From contig NZ_CP056123.1 of the NCBI RefSeq assembly GCF_018219155.1, forward strand, positions 3,171,505-3,235,504: DNA of 64,000 nt, given 5' to 3'. The stretch is from Moritella sp. 24 (lineage in GTDB: Bacteria; Pseudomonadota; Gammaproteobacteria; Enterobacterales; Moritellaceae). Position 1 is the first letter of the stretch; every line of letters starts with the position of its first letter. The notes under the pieces were generated by a model. That model was not told the origin of the DNA. It ran no database searches and saw only the letters and a program-made list of their open reading frames with translations. Below, one piece after another: positions 17,244-26,541 of this stretch. A program made the position numbers and the translations under genes.

Positions 17244-18887
17244 TTAGCCGCGTAAAGACACTGTACGGTTAAATATAAGCTTATCTGCTGTTGAATCTTT
17301 ATCTGCACAGAAGTAACCTTCACGTTCAAACTGGTATGCACTTGCAGCTTGTGCAGCAACAAGACCCGGTTCAACTTTAGCTGTTTTGATAACAACTAAT
17401 GATTCTTCATTCAGTGCTTCTTCTAATGTTTCAACACTTGCAGGATCTTCTATTTTAAATAGACGATCATAAACACGTACTTCTGCATCAACAGAATCGG
17501 TAGCTGACACCCAGTGAATAACACCTTTTGCTTTACGACCATCACTTGGGTTTTTGCCCAGTGTTTCATCGTCGTAAGTACAGTGAATTTCAGTGATGTT
17601 ACCTTCGTCATCTTTTACAACGTCGTCGGCTCTAACGATATATGCATTACGTAAGCGTACTTCTTTACCTAATACTAAACGTTTGTATTTCTTGTTCGCT
17701 TCTTCACGGAAATCCGCGCGATCAATAAATAGTTCACGGCCAAATGGCAGAGTACGGTTACCCATTTCTAATTTAGGGTGAGCAGGCGCAATTAATTGCT
17801 CTGTTTGATCTTCAGGGTAATTAGTAATCACTAATTTAATCGGATCAAGTACAGCCATTGCACGTGGTGCAGCATTTTCTAAATCTTCACGGATACACGC
17901 TTCTAGCATACCCATTTCGATTGTATTAATTTGTTTCGTCACACCAATACGTTTGCAGAATTCACGAATTGACGCAGCAGTATAACCACGACGACGTAAA
18001 CCAGCAATTGTTGGCATACGTGGGTCATCCCAACCACTTACATGGTTTTCTGTCACTAATGCATTAAGCTTACGCTTAGACATCATCGTATATTCAATAT
18101 TTAAACGTGAGAATTCGTATTGACGCGGACGACAATCAATTGAGATATTATCTAATACCCAATCATAAACTCGACGGTTATCTTGGAATTCTAATGTACA
18201 GATAGAGTGTGAGATACCTTCTATCGCATCAGAAATACAATGCGTAAAATCGTACATTGGGTAAATGCACCATTTATCACCAGTTTGGTGATGATGAGCA
18301 CGCTTAATACGGTAAATAACCGGATCACGCATACACATGAACGATGAACTCATGTCAATTTTAGCACGTAAACAACATTCACCATCAGCAAAGCCAGCAT
18401 CACGCATTTTGTTAAATAGCGCTAAGTTTTCTTCGATACTAGTTTCACGGAATGGGCTGTTCTTACCTGGCTTGTTAAGCGTACCACGGTACTCACGTGT
18501 TTCTTCTGCATTTAAGAAGCAAACGTACGCTTTACCCGCTTGGATAAGCTCGACTGCATATTCGAATAATTTATCGAAATAATTTGATGAGTAACGAACC
18601 TCTCCATCCCAGTTGAAGCCTAACCATTTTACGTCTTCTTGAATTGCGTGAACGTAATCAATGTCTTCTTTTTCTGGGTTTGTATCATCAAAACGTAGAT
18701 TACACTGTCCCTGGTAATCGTCAGCAATACCAAAATTCAAACAAATAGATTTGGCATGACCAATGTGCAAAAAGCCATTCGGCTCCGGCGGAAAACGCGT
18801 GTGCACATTAGTGTGTTTGCCGGAATTTAAATCTTCATCAATAATCTGACGAATAAAGTTCGTTGGGCGTACTTCGGCCTGACTCAT
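17244..18887 (-). CDS. glnS: glutaminyl-tRNA synthetase
   Basis: GlnS charges tRNA-Gln directly. The 547-residue class I synthetase has the HIGH motif in [15 protein letters not shown] (about residues 34-48), the catalytic region [19 protein letters not shown], the KMSKS equivalent MMSKRKL, and a two-barrel C-terminal anticodon domain. Length equals the E. coli enzyme (~554). It sits convergent to fur, as in many gammaproteobacteria, with paired terminators between them. Confidence 0.97.
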   Translation of the reverse strand: MSQAEVRPTNFIRQIIDEDLNSGKHTNVHTRFPPEPNGFLHIGHAKSICLNFGIADDYQGQCNLRFDDTNPEKEDIDYVHAIQEDVKWLGFNWDGEVRYSSNYFDKLFEYAVELIQAGKAYVCFLNAEETREYRGTLNKPGKNSPFRETSIEENLALFNKMRDAGFADGECCLRAKIDMSSSFMCMRDPVIYRIKRAHHHQTGDKWCIYPMYDFTHCISDAIEGISHSICTLEFQDNRRVYDWVLDNISIDCRPRQYEFSRLNIEYTMMSKRKLNALVTENHVSGWDDPRMPTIAGLRRRGYTAASIREFCKRIGVTKQINTIEMGMLEACIREDLENAAPRAMAVLDPIKLVITNYPEDQTEQLIAPAHPKLEMGNRTLPFGRELFIDRADFREEANKKYKRLVLGKEVRLRNAYIVRADDVVKDDEGNITEIHCTYDDETLGKNPSDGRKAKGVIHWVSATDSVDAEVRVYDRLFKIEDPASVETLEEALNEESLVVIKTAKVEPGLVAAQAASAYQFEREGYFCADKDSTADKLIFNRTVSLRG

Positions 18888-19107
18888 TCCTTACCTCAAA
18901 CAGTAAATTTTTAATAAAATAGTGAGCAATGATCTAACAAAATGACGCCAGACACAACAACTAAATGCGAATGCAAGCTAGTTAGCCTTGTTCAATAGCA
19001 ATTAGCCTCAGCCTAAACACAATCCCTATCACAACACTGCTTAAAACATCATCAACGGAAAGGGGACTACCTAGACTCAAGGCAACTTAATAATAGTGGA
19101 GAGTACA

Positions 19108-19488
19108 ATGCATAAACGATTAACATTATCTGGTTTTACACTGATTGAATTACTAACAACCCTATCCGTCATGAGTATTTTGGTTGGTATGGCAATACCA
19201 AACTACCAACAAAGCATATTAACGACACACCGCGATCAGGCTAAAATGAAATTAACAACAATCAGTTTATTACAAACGGATCATTTTAGTCGGCATCAGA
19301 CGTACCTTGAATTAAAGAATTTAGCGATCGACCTCAGTAGCAGCACATACCAATACAGCATTGATATTACCGATAATAATCAATATAAAATAACAGCAAC
19401 ATCCATAGGTAATCAGCGTAATGATGAGGACTGTAAGGAGATGAGCTTAAATCATAATTTAGCGCAGCTGCCCACACTCTGCTGGTAA
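19108..19488 (+). CDS. type IV pilin-like protein
   Basis: The 126-residue protein has a class III (prepilin) signal: short basic leader, cleavage site G|FTLIELL, Glu5 and a hydrophobic helix to about residue 35. The C-terminal part is short and has two cysteines (DEDCKE and PTLCW) that probably form the D-region disulfide. This resembles PilE/ComP-type minor pilins. The upstream GTG at 19096 overlaps the GGAGAG ribosome-binding site, so the ATG at 19108 is used. No other pilus gene is adjacent, so partners must be elsewhere. Confidence 0.85.
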   Translation: MHKRLTLSGFTLIELLTTLSVMSILVGMAIPNYQQSILTTHRDQAKMKLTTISLLQTDHFSRHQTYLELKNLAIDLSSSTYQYSIDITDNNQYKITATSIGNQRNDEDCKEMSLNHNLAQLPTLCW

Positions 19489-19526
19489 TATTGCAGGGGT
19501 AATAGGAAGATATAAAAAAGAGTGAT

Positions 19527-19560
19527 AGAGAATAGCCTCATTAAGGTGAGACTATTTTCT
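19527..19560 (-). terminator. hairpin between pilin gene and rfaH
   Basis: A 14-bp stem with one mismatch and one G-T pair (19527-19540 with 19547-19560) lies between the convergent genes. On the minus strand a run of six T follows a few bases later, so it best fits termination of rfaH; it may serve both genes. Confidence 0.6.
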
Positions 19561-19573
19561 ATTAGGCTTGATA

Positions 19574-20116
19574 TTAAGCTTCAGGCTTATTTTTAATTTC
19601 AGCGTTAGCGATACTCATTTCAGCCGTTTTATTAATCAAATTAATCAATAATATTGAGCGTTCCAATCCATCTTTGCATTGGTAAATGGCCTCAATACCT
19701 TTAAACGCACCGTCTTGAATAACCACCTTATCACCGTGGTTAAATAAGCTCGTCTCATTCGGCGCTTTATCACGTAACAATTGCTTGGATTTTAGCTCTG
19801 TAATTAATGACGTAGGTACTTTCGTGTAATTAGCGCCACATTTAACAAAGTCGATTACACCACGCGTAGAGCGAATACTATTAAAATTAGCGGTTTGAGC
19901 ATCTATTTCAACAAATAAATAGTTGGGAAATATCACCACATCAACACACGTTAATTTTTTGCGGACAACTTTTTCCACCTTCATCGTCGGGAAGAAACTA
20001 TCAATACCTTGATTTTTAAGGTTAGTCAATGCTCTAACCTCTTCCTTACCCTTGCAATAGAGTAAGTACCAACCTCTTTGATTTTCCATCATTGTTGCTT
20101 TGATTATCCTAATCAT
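19574..20116 (-). CDS. rfaH: transcription antitermination factor RfaH
   Basis: RfaH is the specialised NusG paralogue that binds ops-paused polymerase and promotes transcription and translation of long surface-polysaccharide or toxin operons. The 180-residue product has the NGN domain (GWYLLYCKGKEEVRA, then FPNYLFVEID and TRGVIDFVK) and a C-terminal KOW domain (NHGDKVVIQDGAFKGIEAIY, LLINLINK). The family normally starts just before WYLLYCK, which would fit an internal ATG at 20092 or 20089; the ATG at 20116 has a GTGAG element closer to it. No ops-dependent operon lies in this window. Confidence 0.92.
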   Translation of the reverse strand: MIRIIKATMMENQRGWYLLYCKGKEEVRALTNLKNQGIDSFFPTMKVEKVVRKKLTCVDVVIFPNYLFVEIDAQTANFNSIRSTRGVIDFVKCGANYTKVPTSLITELKSKQLLRDKAPNETSLFNHGDKVVIQDGAFKGIEAIYQCKDGLERSILLINLINKTAEMSIANAEIKNKPEA

Positions 20117-20414
20117 GATCTCACTTTTAATTCTACTTCATAATAAATGAAATTAAAGTCGAAATTTAAATTAATCATAAACGCATATATATCAACCATA
20201 AAGAACCATAAAAGCAACATATAAACAACAAATGATTGGCAAATGTAGAACAAAAACTCAGTTTATGGTGATTCAGCTCTTAGAATTGAAATTTGCGCTT
20301 GTTACACACTTCCAAAAGGGATATAAAAGAATGAATACACTGATAACAGATAAATTATCAGCATAAAAATACAAATATAAAAAACAAATACAAAAATACA
20401 AAACAGGCGATATT

Positions 20415-21863
20415 ATGAATCCTAATAATTCAGATACTTTTATGGGGCACCCAAAGGGCTTATTCCTTTTGTTTAGTACAGAAATGATGGAACGCTTCAG
20501 CTATTATGGCATGCGTGCGATCCTCGTTCTTTTTCTTGTTTCAGTTACTCAAGATCAGCAAGCTGCTGCATTATTAACCGATCCTAACTACCAAGCAGGT
20601 ATTCCAGGCTTAGGTTGGACTCAAGCAGATGCTCTTTCTCTCTACGGTACATACACAGGTTTAGTTTATATCACACCACTTATTGGTGGTTGGTTAGCTG
20701 ACAACTTCTTAGGACAACGTAAAAGTGTCTTAATTGGTGGTGTGCTAATGGCACTTGGGCAATTAATCTTATTCGTACCTGAAAGTATTTTACCTTTAAG
20801 CAGTACTGCTAGCCTTTACTTAGGCCTTGCATTCCTTATTGCTGGTAATGGTATGTTCAAACCAAACATTTCAACTATGGTTGGTGATCTATATGAAGAT
20901 GGTGATAACCGTCGTGACGGCGCGTTCACTATCTTCTATATGGGTATTAACATTGGTGCTTTCCTATCAGGTATTATGGTTGGTGCTGTTGTTGTTTATA
21001 CTGGCGATTACAAATTCGGCTTCTTAATGTCTGCAATCGCAATGGTATTAAGTGTTGTATTACAAAAATTATTCGCTAATAAATACCTTGGTAATGTCGG
21101 TATTGAAGCTGCAGCTAAAAAAGAACGTGCTGCGAATAAAGGTAAGAAACCAACGCTAACAGCGATTGAAGTTGACCGTATTAAAGTTATCTTAATTTTA
21201 GGCTTATTTGTTATCATTTTCTGGGCTGGTTTTGAACAAGCCGGTGGTCTAATGAACCTTTACGCCAATGATTATACAGACCGTATGATTGGTGATTTTG
21301 AAGTACCAGTTGCATGGTTCCAATCGCTTAACCCATTCTTCATTATTACCTTTGCACCAATCGTGAGTATGATTTGGGTTAAAATGGGTCCTAAAGAACC
21401 AACATCACCAGTTAAATTTGCAATGGCACTATTGATGCTCGCAATTGGTTTTGTGTTCATGATCTTCGCAACACTAGAACAAGGTGGCGACTTAACTGTT
21501 AAAACAAGCATGTACTGGTTAATTGGCGCGTACTTCTTCCATACAATGGGTGAATTATGTCTTTCTCCAATTGGTCTATCTATGATTACTAAATTAGCAC
21601 CGCTACGTTTAGCATCATTAATGATGGGTGCTTGGTTTGGCTTTAACGCGATTGCAAATAAAGTTGCTGGTATGATTGGCGCACAAATTGGTGAAGCGGG
21701 TCCAATGGCTATCTTTGGTGGTATCGCTATCGCCGCTGTTATTTCTTCTCTAATCTTATTTGCATCAGCACGCAAACTGATTTACTGGATGCATGGTGCA
21801 GAAGGTCAAGTTATTGAGAAAGATGAAACATCAAATCAAAAGCCAGTAATAGCAAACGCTTAA
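20415..21863 (+). CDS. proton-dependent oligopeptide transporter (POT family)
   Basis: The 482-residue inner-membrane protein has about 14 membrane segments. The ExxERFxYYG proton-coupling motif is present as EMMERFSYYG, followed by GMRAILVLFL, LADNFLGQRKSVLIGG and GNGMFKPNIS, which are POT/PTR2 hallmarks. Such proteins import di- and tripeptides with protons, and the closest E. coli relatives are DtpA/DtpB. It is a single gene with a long upstream region (~300 bp, no features seen) and a strong terminator. Confidence 0.93.
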   Translation: MNPNNSDTFMGHPKGLFLLFSTEMMERFSYYGMRAILVLFLVSVTQDQQAAALLTDPNYQAGIPGLGWTQADALSLYGTYTGLVYITPLIGGWLADNFLGQRKSVLIGGVLMALGQLILFVPESILPLSSTASLYLGLAFLIAGNGMFKPNISTMVGDLYEDGDNRRDGAFTIFYMGINIGAFLSGIMVGAVVVYTGDYKFGFLMSAIAMVLSVVLQKLFANKYLGNVGIEAAAKKERAANKGKKPTLTAIEVDRIKVILILGLFVIIFWAGFEQAGGLMNLYANDYTDRMIGDFEVPVAWFQSLNPFFIITFAPIVSMIWVKMGPKEPTSPVKFAMALLMLAIGFVFMIFATLEQGGDLTVKTSMYWLIGAYFFHTMGELCLSPIGLSMITKLAPLRLASLMMGAWFGFNAIANKVAGMIGAQIGEAGPMAIFGGIAIAAVISSLILFASARKLIYWMHGAEGQVIEKDETSNQKPVIANA

Positions 21864-21890
21864 TACTGATAAATTGATTTAAAGAAATGT

Positions 21891-21921
21891 AAAAACAGCC
21901 TCATCACGAGGCTGTTTTTTT
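21891..21921 (+). terminator. rho-independent terminator of the peptide transporter gene
   Basis: A 12-bp stem (AAAAACAGCCTC with GAGGCTGTTTTT, loop ATCAC) is followed by T. It is 28 bp after the stop codon. Confidence 0.93.
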
Positions 21922-21979
21922 ATATCTATAGTTTTCATGGTAAACTGATCTAAATCATTAGCCGTGAGCCAAAAACTAT

Positions 21980-22525
21980 ATGAAACAATTTAATGAATTT
22001 ATTCCCCTGATCGTCTTTTTCGCTATGTATAAAATGTACGATATTTACGCCGCTACAGCAGGGTTAATCGTAGTAACAGCATGCACACTGATTTTTAGCT
22101 GGTTCAAATACCGTAAAGTTGAAAAAATGCAATTAATCACCTTCGCGATGGTAACCATATTTGGTGGTATTACGCTATTCACTCAGGATTCTAGTTTCAT
22201 TAAATGGAAAGTAACGGTTATTTACTGCTTATTTTCAATTGTCTTATTGGTTAGCCAGTATTCCTTCAAGCAGAACTTACTTAAAAAAATGCTGGGCAAA
22301 GAGATGGTTTTACCTGAATTTGTCTGGTCTCGCGTAAACACTGCGTGGGCAATATTCTTTCTCGCGCTTGCTGGTTTAAACCATTACATCGCATTTAACA
22401 TGTCTGAAGAGGTGTGGGTTGATTTTAAAGTCTTTGGTGTTCTTGGTATTATGCTGGTATTCACCATATTGACAGTTGCGTACCTATATCGCTACATGCC
22501 TAAAGAAAACAGCGAAAATAAATAA
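21980..22525 (+). CDS. yciB: inner membrane-spanning protein YciB (intracellular septation protein A)
   Basis: The 181-residue protein is highly hydrophobic with about five membrane segments and the family motifs FIPLIVFFAMYKMYDIYAAT and FIKWKVTVIYCLFS. YciB (IspZ/IspA) is an inner-membrane protein linked to envelope homeostasis and septation; its biochemical role is not settled. The ATG at 21980 follows closely on the transporter terminator, so it has its own promoter in the ~60 bp between. Confidence 0.93.
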   Translation: MKQFNEFIPLIVFFAMYKMYDIYAATAGLIVVTACTLIFSWFKYRKVEKMQLITFAMVTIFGGITLFTQDSSFIKWKVTVIYCLFSIVLLVSQYSFKQNLLKKMLGKEMVLPEFVWSRVNTAWAIFFLALAGLNHYIAFNMSEEVWVDFKVFGVLGIMLVFTILTVAYLYRYMPKENSENK

Positions 22526-22540
22526 TTCTAAATAATATCT

Positions 22541-22582
22541 AAGTACTGTATTTGATTTAATCATTAATCAAATGCAGTACTT
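22541..22582 (+). terminator. candidate terminator of yciB
   Basis: A 17-bp stem with one wobble pair (22541-22557 with 22566-22582, 8-nt loop) follows the yciB stop by 15 bp. The 3' side is pyrimidine-rich rather than a pure T run. Confidence 0.55.
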
Positions 22583-22771
22583 CTCTTCTCATATTACCCG
22601 CCTCTGTGTCCTACTACTTTTCTCATACTACGAATTTGAGCCCCGATATGATTCTATATAGCGGTATGTGATATCTCGCACAACTGGGCTATTCCCCATA
22701 ACAAAACTAACCCTGAGCACTACAGTTTGATTCTGAATAGATCATAAATCATCATTATGAAAGGAATATCA

Positions 22772-23152
22772 ATGCTGAAGAAAATCGCTCGAATGGCTCT
22801 CTACGTGACTATAGCTACACCTTTACTAATCCCCTCACTCGCTAATGCAGAACAATCCCCATCATTAACTGAGATTAATGTAACCCCAATAGCCACATCT
22901 ACAACAGCTTTTGATTTGAGTCATTCATCAATATCACGAGATTCATTATTAATACCACTCAATATCAATACCGCCAGTAAATTAGAACTCACGGCATTAT
23001 CAGGTATTGGAGAACAAAAAGCGTTACGCATCATAGAATGGCGAGAACGTCATGGTGAATTTAAAAGCACTGCAGAGTTAAGCAAAATAAAGGGGATCGG
23101 CAAAGCAACTGTCGCAAGACTAGCTAGCTCAATTACGGCCACTGAACAATAG
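22772..23152 (+). CDS. ComEA-family helix-hairpin-helix DNA-binding protein
   Basis: The 126-residue product has an N-terminal signal peptide (hydrophobic to about residue 25, LANAEQ) and a C-terminal ComEA-type double helix-hairpin-helix: LNINTASKLELTALSGIGEQKA and then LSKIKGIGKATVARL. Secreted single-domain versions bind incoming DNA in the periplasm for transformation. The upstream in-frame ATG at 22757 is ignored because AAAGGA lies 7 bp before the ATG at 22772. It is preceded by ~190 bp with no other feature, and shares a hairpin with nadA. Confidence 0.9.
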   Translation: MLKKIARMALYVTIATPLLIPSLANAEQSPSLTEINVTPIATSTTAFDLSHSSISRDSLLIPLNINTASKLELTALSGIGEQKALRIIEWRERHGEFKSTAELSKIKGIGKATVARLASSITATEQ

Positions 23153-23172
23153 CCACAGCTCAACTTGCAGGA

Positions 23173-23205
23173 ATAAAAAAAGCCTGAAGAAAATCTTCAG
23201 GCTTT
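23173..23205 (-). terminator. bidirectional terminator between comEA-like gene and nadA
   Basis: A 12-bp perfect stem (23179-23190 with 23194-23205, loop of three A) lies between the convergent genes. The minus strand continues into a run of T, so termination of nadA is best supported; the plus strand continues with a shorter T stretch. Confidence 0.85.
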
Positions 23206-23261
23206 AATATCAAAGCAATCGCTTAAAGGCTCTCGCCCCTACACTAAATCGTGACAAATTA

Positions 23262-24290
23262 TTAATTTGATACGTTAAAGTTCAGCATACGCTCTAATGG
23301 AATAAGGGCTTTAACTCGCACGTCTTCATCAACAAAAACTTCATGACCTTCATCATTAACCAATGAATCTTCAATCGATTTAAGGCCGTTCATTCCCATC
23401 CAAGGGCACATTGCACAGCTACGACAACTTGCGCCATTACCACCTGTTGGGGCTGCGATCATTTCTTTGCCAGGACACGCTTGCTGCATCTTAAAGAAAA
23501 TACCTTTATCAGTCGCTACAATGAGCTTCTGCTGTGGTAATTCTTTCGCTGCTTTAATCAGTTGGCTTGTTGAACCAACGGCATCAGCAAGATCAATCAC
23601 TTCAGCAGGTGATTCAGGGTGAACAAGAATCGCTGCATCAGGGTTTTCATCTTTCAAACGTTTTAGTGCTGACGCTTTAAATTCATCATGTACGATGCAA
23701 GCACCCTGCCAACGAACCATTTTAGCGCCAGTTTGCTTTTCAATCCACGCACCTAAATGACGATCTGGACCCCAGATTAATTTTTTTCCTTCGCTGTCTA
23801 GATGATCAACCACATCTAACGCAATACTTGACGTTACAATCCAATCAGCACGTGCTTTAACGGCTGCTGATGTATTCGCGTAAACGACAACAGTATGCTC
23901 TGGGTGTGCATCACAGAACTCAGAGAACTCTTCAACAGGACAACCAAGATCTAATGAACACGTTGCATCTAACGCTGGCATGATAATGCGTTTAGTTGGT
24001 GCTAGAATCTTTGCTGTTTCGCCCATAAAGCGAACACCAGCAATGATTAACGTTTTAGCTGGGTGATTGTTCCCAAAGCGAGCCATTTCTAAAGAGTCAG
24101 CAACACAGCCGCCAGTCTCTTCTGCAAGTGCTTGGATCTCAGGATCTGTATAATAGTGTGCAATTAATACTGCATCTTTTTCTTTTAAAAGCTGTTTGAT
24201 ACGAGCTTTATATTCCAGTTTTTCTTCTGCCGATAACGGAACTGGTTTTTGTGGGAATGGGTATTCCATTTCTACTACATTGGGAATCAT
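23262..24290 (-). CDS. nadA: quinolinate synthase
   Basis: NadA condenses iminoaspartate and dihydroxyacetone phosphate to quinolinate in de novo NAD synthesis, using a [4Fe-4S] cluster. The 342-residue protein has [18 protein letters not shown], the three cluster-cysteine regions ([30 protein letters not shown]) and HPESPAEV. Its place just downstream of a Lys/Val tRNA array and the tol-pal operon is the same as in E. coli, though there is a strong terminator between the tRNAs and nadA. Confidence 0.96.
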   Translation of the reverse strand: MIPNVVEMEYPFPQKPVPLSAEEKLEYKARIKQLLKEKDAVLIAHYYTDPEIQALAEETGGCVADSLEMARFGNNHPAKTLIIAGVRFMGETAKILAPTKRIIMPALDATCSLDLGCPVEEFSEFCDAHPEHTVVVYANTSAAVKARADWIVTSSIALDVVDHLDSEGKKLIWGPDRHLGAWIEKQTGAKMVRWQGACIVHDEFKASALKRLKDENPDAAILVHPESPAEVIDLADAVGSTSQLIKAAKELPQQKLIVATDKGIFFKMQQACPGKEMIAAPTGGNGASCRSCAMCPWMGMNGLKSIEDSLVNDEGHEVFVDEDVRVKALIPLERMLNFNVSN

Positions 24291-24386
24291 AGCTAATTAC
24301 TCAGTGCTCAAAAAATATAACTTCGCGTATTATACATGGCATTGTCATGAAAACGTAATTTAGCGTGAACTTTTTTCAGCACAAAC

Positions 24387-24417
24387 AAAAAAGCCTCGCT
24401 AATAGCGAGGCTTTTTT
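24387..24417 (-). terminator. rho-independent terminator of the tRNA array
   Basis: A perfect 14-bp stem with a 3-nt loop (24387-24400 with 24404-24417) includes A and T runs on both sides. It is 50 bp beyond the last tRNA-Lys gene and upstream of nadA. Confidence 0.93.
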
Positions 24418-24466
24418 GTTTTATTCTTGATTCTACTTTCATTCGTAAAAATGAGTGTAGTAAAAG

Positions 24467-24542
24467 TGGTGGGCTGTGAAGGATTTGAACCTTCGACCAA
24501 TTGATTAAAAGTCAACTGCTCTACCAACTGAGCTAACAGCCC
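24467..24542 (-). tRNA. tRNA-Lys (TTT), copy 1
   Basis: A 76-nt cloverleaf including encoded CCA. It begins GGGCTGTTAGC on the minus strand, has anticodon TTT in GACTTTTAATC and a TTCAAATCC T-loop. It is the most promoter-distal tRNA of the array. Confidence 0.97.
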
Positions 24543-24613
24543 TTTACTTTTATTGTTTCTTTTACAAGAAACTTTGTTGTGTATGTCTTATGACATGATC
24601 ACCACAATAATAG

Positions 24614-24689
24614 TGGTGGGTCCTACTGGGCTTGAACCAGTGACCCTCGCCTTGTAAGGGCGATGCTCTCCCAACTGAGCTAAGGACCC
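24614..24689 (-). tRNA. tRNA-Val (TAC), copy 1
   Basis: A 76-nt cloverleaf with encoded CCA, starting GGGTCCTTAGC on the minus strand, anticodon TAC within CCCTTACAAGG. Confidence 0.97.
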
Positions 24690-24728
24690 ACATTATTTTT
24701 TAGCGATAGTTGTGTCTATCGTTTTAAC

Positions 24729-24805
<77 letters not shown>

Positions 24806-24851
24806 ACAATTCTGTATAATATAAAGTCCATATTACTTATAAAAAGTAAAG

Positions 24852-24927
24852 TGGTGGGCTGTGAAGGATTTGAACCTTCGACCAATTGATTAAAAGTCAA
24901 CTGCTCTACCAACTGAGCTAACAGCCC
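24852..24927 (-). tRNA. tRNA-Lys (TTT), copy 2
   Basis: Identical to copy 1 by eye, 76 nt with CCA. Confidence 0.97.
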
Positions 24928-24997
24928 TTTACTTTATTGTTTCTTTTACAAGAAACTTTGTTGTGTATGCCTTATGACATAATCACCACAATAATAG

Positions 24998-25073
24998 TGG
25001 TGGGTCCTACTGGGCTTGAACCAGTGACCCTCGCCTTGTAAGGGCGATGCTCTCCCAACTGAGCTAAGGACCC
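24998..25073 (-). tRNA. tRNA-Val (TAC), copy 2
   Basis: Identical to copy 1 by eye, 76 nt with CCA. Confidence 0.97.
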
Positions 25074-25112
25074 ACATTATTTTTTAGCGATAGTTGTGTC
25101 TATCGTTTTAAC

Positions 25113-25189
<77 letters not shown>

Positions 25190-25235
25190 ACAATTCTGTA
25201 TAATATAAAGTCCATATTACTTATAAAAAGTAAAG

Positions 25236-25311
25236 TGGTGGGCTGTGAAGGATTTGAACCTTCGACCAATTGATTAAAAGTCAACTGCTCTACCAACTGA
25301 GCTAACAGCCC
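25236..25311 (-). tRNA. tRNA-Lys (TTT), copy 3
   Basis: Identical to copy 1 by eye, 76 nt with CCA. Confidence 0.97.
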
Positions 25312-25381
25312 TTTACTTTATTGTTTCTTTTACAAGAAACTTTGTTGTGTATGCCTTATGACATAATCACCACAATAATAG

Positions 25382-25457
25382 TGGTGGGTCCTACTGGGCT
25401 TGAACCAGTGACCCTCGCCTTGTAAGGGCGATGCTCTCCCAACTGAGCTAAGGACCC
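25382..25457 (-). tRNA. tRNA-Val (TAC), copy 3
   Basis: Identical to copy 1 by eye, 76 nt with CCA. Confidence 0.97.
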
Positions 25458-25496
25458 ACATTATTTTTTAGCGATAGTTGTGTCTATCGTTTTAAC

Positions 25497-25573
<77 letters not shown>

Positions 25574-25619
25574 ACAATTCTGTATAATATAAAGTCCATA
25601 TTACTTATAAAAAGTAAAG

Positions 25620-25695
25620 TGGTGGGCTGTGAAGGATTTGAACCTTCGACCAATTGATTAAAAGTCAACTGCTCTACCAACTGAGCTAACAGCCC
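25620..25695 (-). tRNA. tRNA-Lys (TTT), copy 4
   Basis: Identical to copy 1 by eye, 76 nt with CCA. Confidence 0.97.
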
Positions 25696-25765
25696 TTTAC
25701 TTTATTGTTTCTTTTACAAGAAACTTTGTTGTGTATGCCTTATGACATAATCACCACAATAATAG

Positions 25766-25841
25766 TGGTGGGTCCTACTGGGCTTGAACCAGTGACCCTC
25801 GCCTTGTAAGGGCGATGCTCTCCCAACTGAGCTAAGGACCC
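25766..25841 (-). tRNA. tRNA-Val (TAC), copy 4
   Basis: Identical to copy 1 by eye, 76 nt with CCA. Confidence 0.97.
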
Positions 25842-25880
25842 ACATTATTTTTTAGCGATAGTTGTGTCTATCGTTTTAAC

Positions 25881-25957
<77 letters not shown>

Positions 25958-25996
25958 ACAATTCTGTGTCTTACGTTACGTAAGTAATAAAGAAAG

Positions 25997-26072
25997 TGGT
26001 GGGCTGTGAAGGATTTGAACCTTCGACCAATTGATTAAAAGTCAACTGCTCTACCAACTGAGCTAACAGCCC
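25997..26072 (-). tRNA. tRNA-Lys (TTT), copy 5
   Basis: Same 76-nt gene body as the other copies, but with different flanking spacers. Confidence 0.97.
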
Positions 26073-26140
26073 CAAATTCTTTCTTTATTATAAAGTCTCG
26101 TTATTTATCTTAATAAGATATAACCAAACTTAATAATTTG

Positions 26141-26216
26141 TGGTGGGTCCTACTGGGCTTGAACCAGTGACCCTCGCCTTGTAAGGGCGATGCTCTCCCA
26201 ACTGAGCTAAGGACCC
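26141..26216 (-). tRNA. tRNA-Val (TAC), copy 5
   Basis: Same 76-nt gene body as the other copies, with different flanking spacers. Confidence 0.97.
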
Positions 26217-26249
26217 ACAAATTGCGCCACTAAATGGCTATAGATTTGT

Positions 26250-26326
<77 letters not shown>

Positions 26327-26393
26327 ACAATCTATAATCAAGAAAACTATCTAAACAACGATGTTGTTGCGACAACCCCTCTCGATGGCGGCT

Positions 26394-26421
26394 ATAATAC
26401 TTTTTTCAGAAAACTCTGCAA
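26394..26421 (-). promoter_or_regulatory. candidate sigma-70 promoter of the tRNA array
   Basis: On the minus strand TTGCAG (26416-26421) and TATTAT (26394-26399) are 16 bp apart, and the -10 is followed by AGCCGCC, a GC-rich discriminator typical of stable-RNA promoters under stringent control. An A/T-rich stretch precedes the -35. Confidence 0.7.
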
Positions 26422-26503
26422 GTAAAATCTGCTCGAAATCACAATTCAATGATAAAACTCTGAATTCCGTTCAGTTTAACGCCAATAAGATGGCAAATAA
26501 TAC

Positions 26504-26534
26504 AAGCAGATAGAATTGCAAAATTTATCTGCTT
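26504..26534 (-). terminator. weak hairpin after cpoB
   Basis: A 9-bp stem (AAGCAGATA with TATCTGCTT) with a 13-nt loop lies just after the cpoB stop codon. There is no clear T run, so it may only attenuate or stabilise the tol-pal transcript. Confidence 0.4.
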
Positions 26535-26541
26535 CAAATTA

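Noticed and set aside
21272-21775. 167-residue open frame on the minus strand
   Set aside because: It is antisense to the peptide transporter gene and shows no recognisable domain or start signal.
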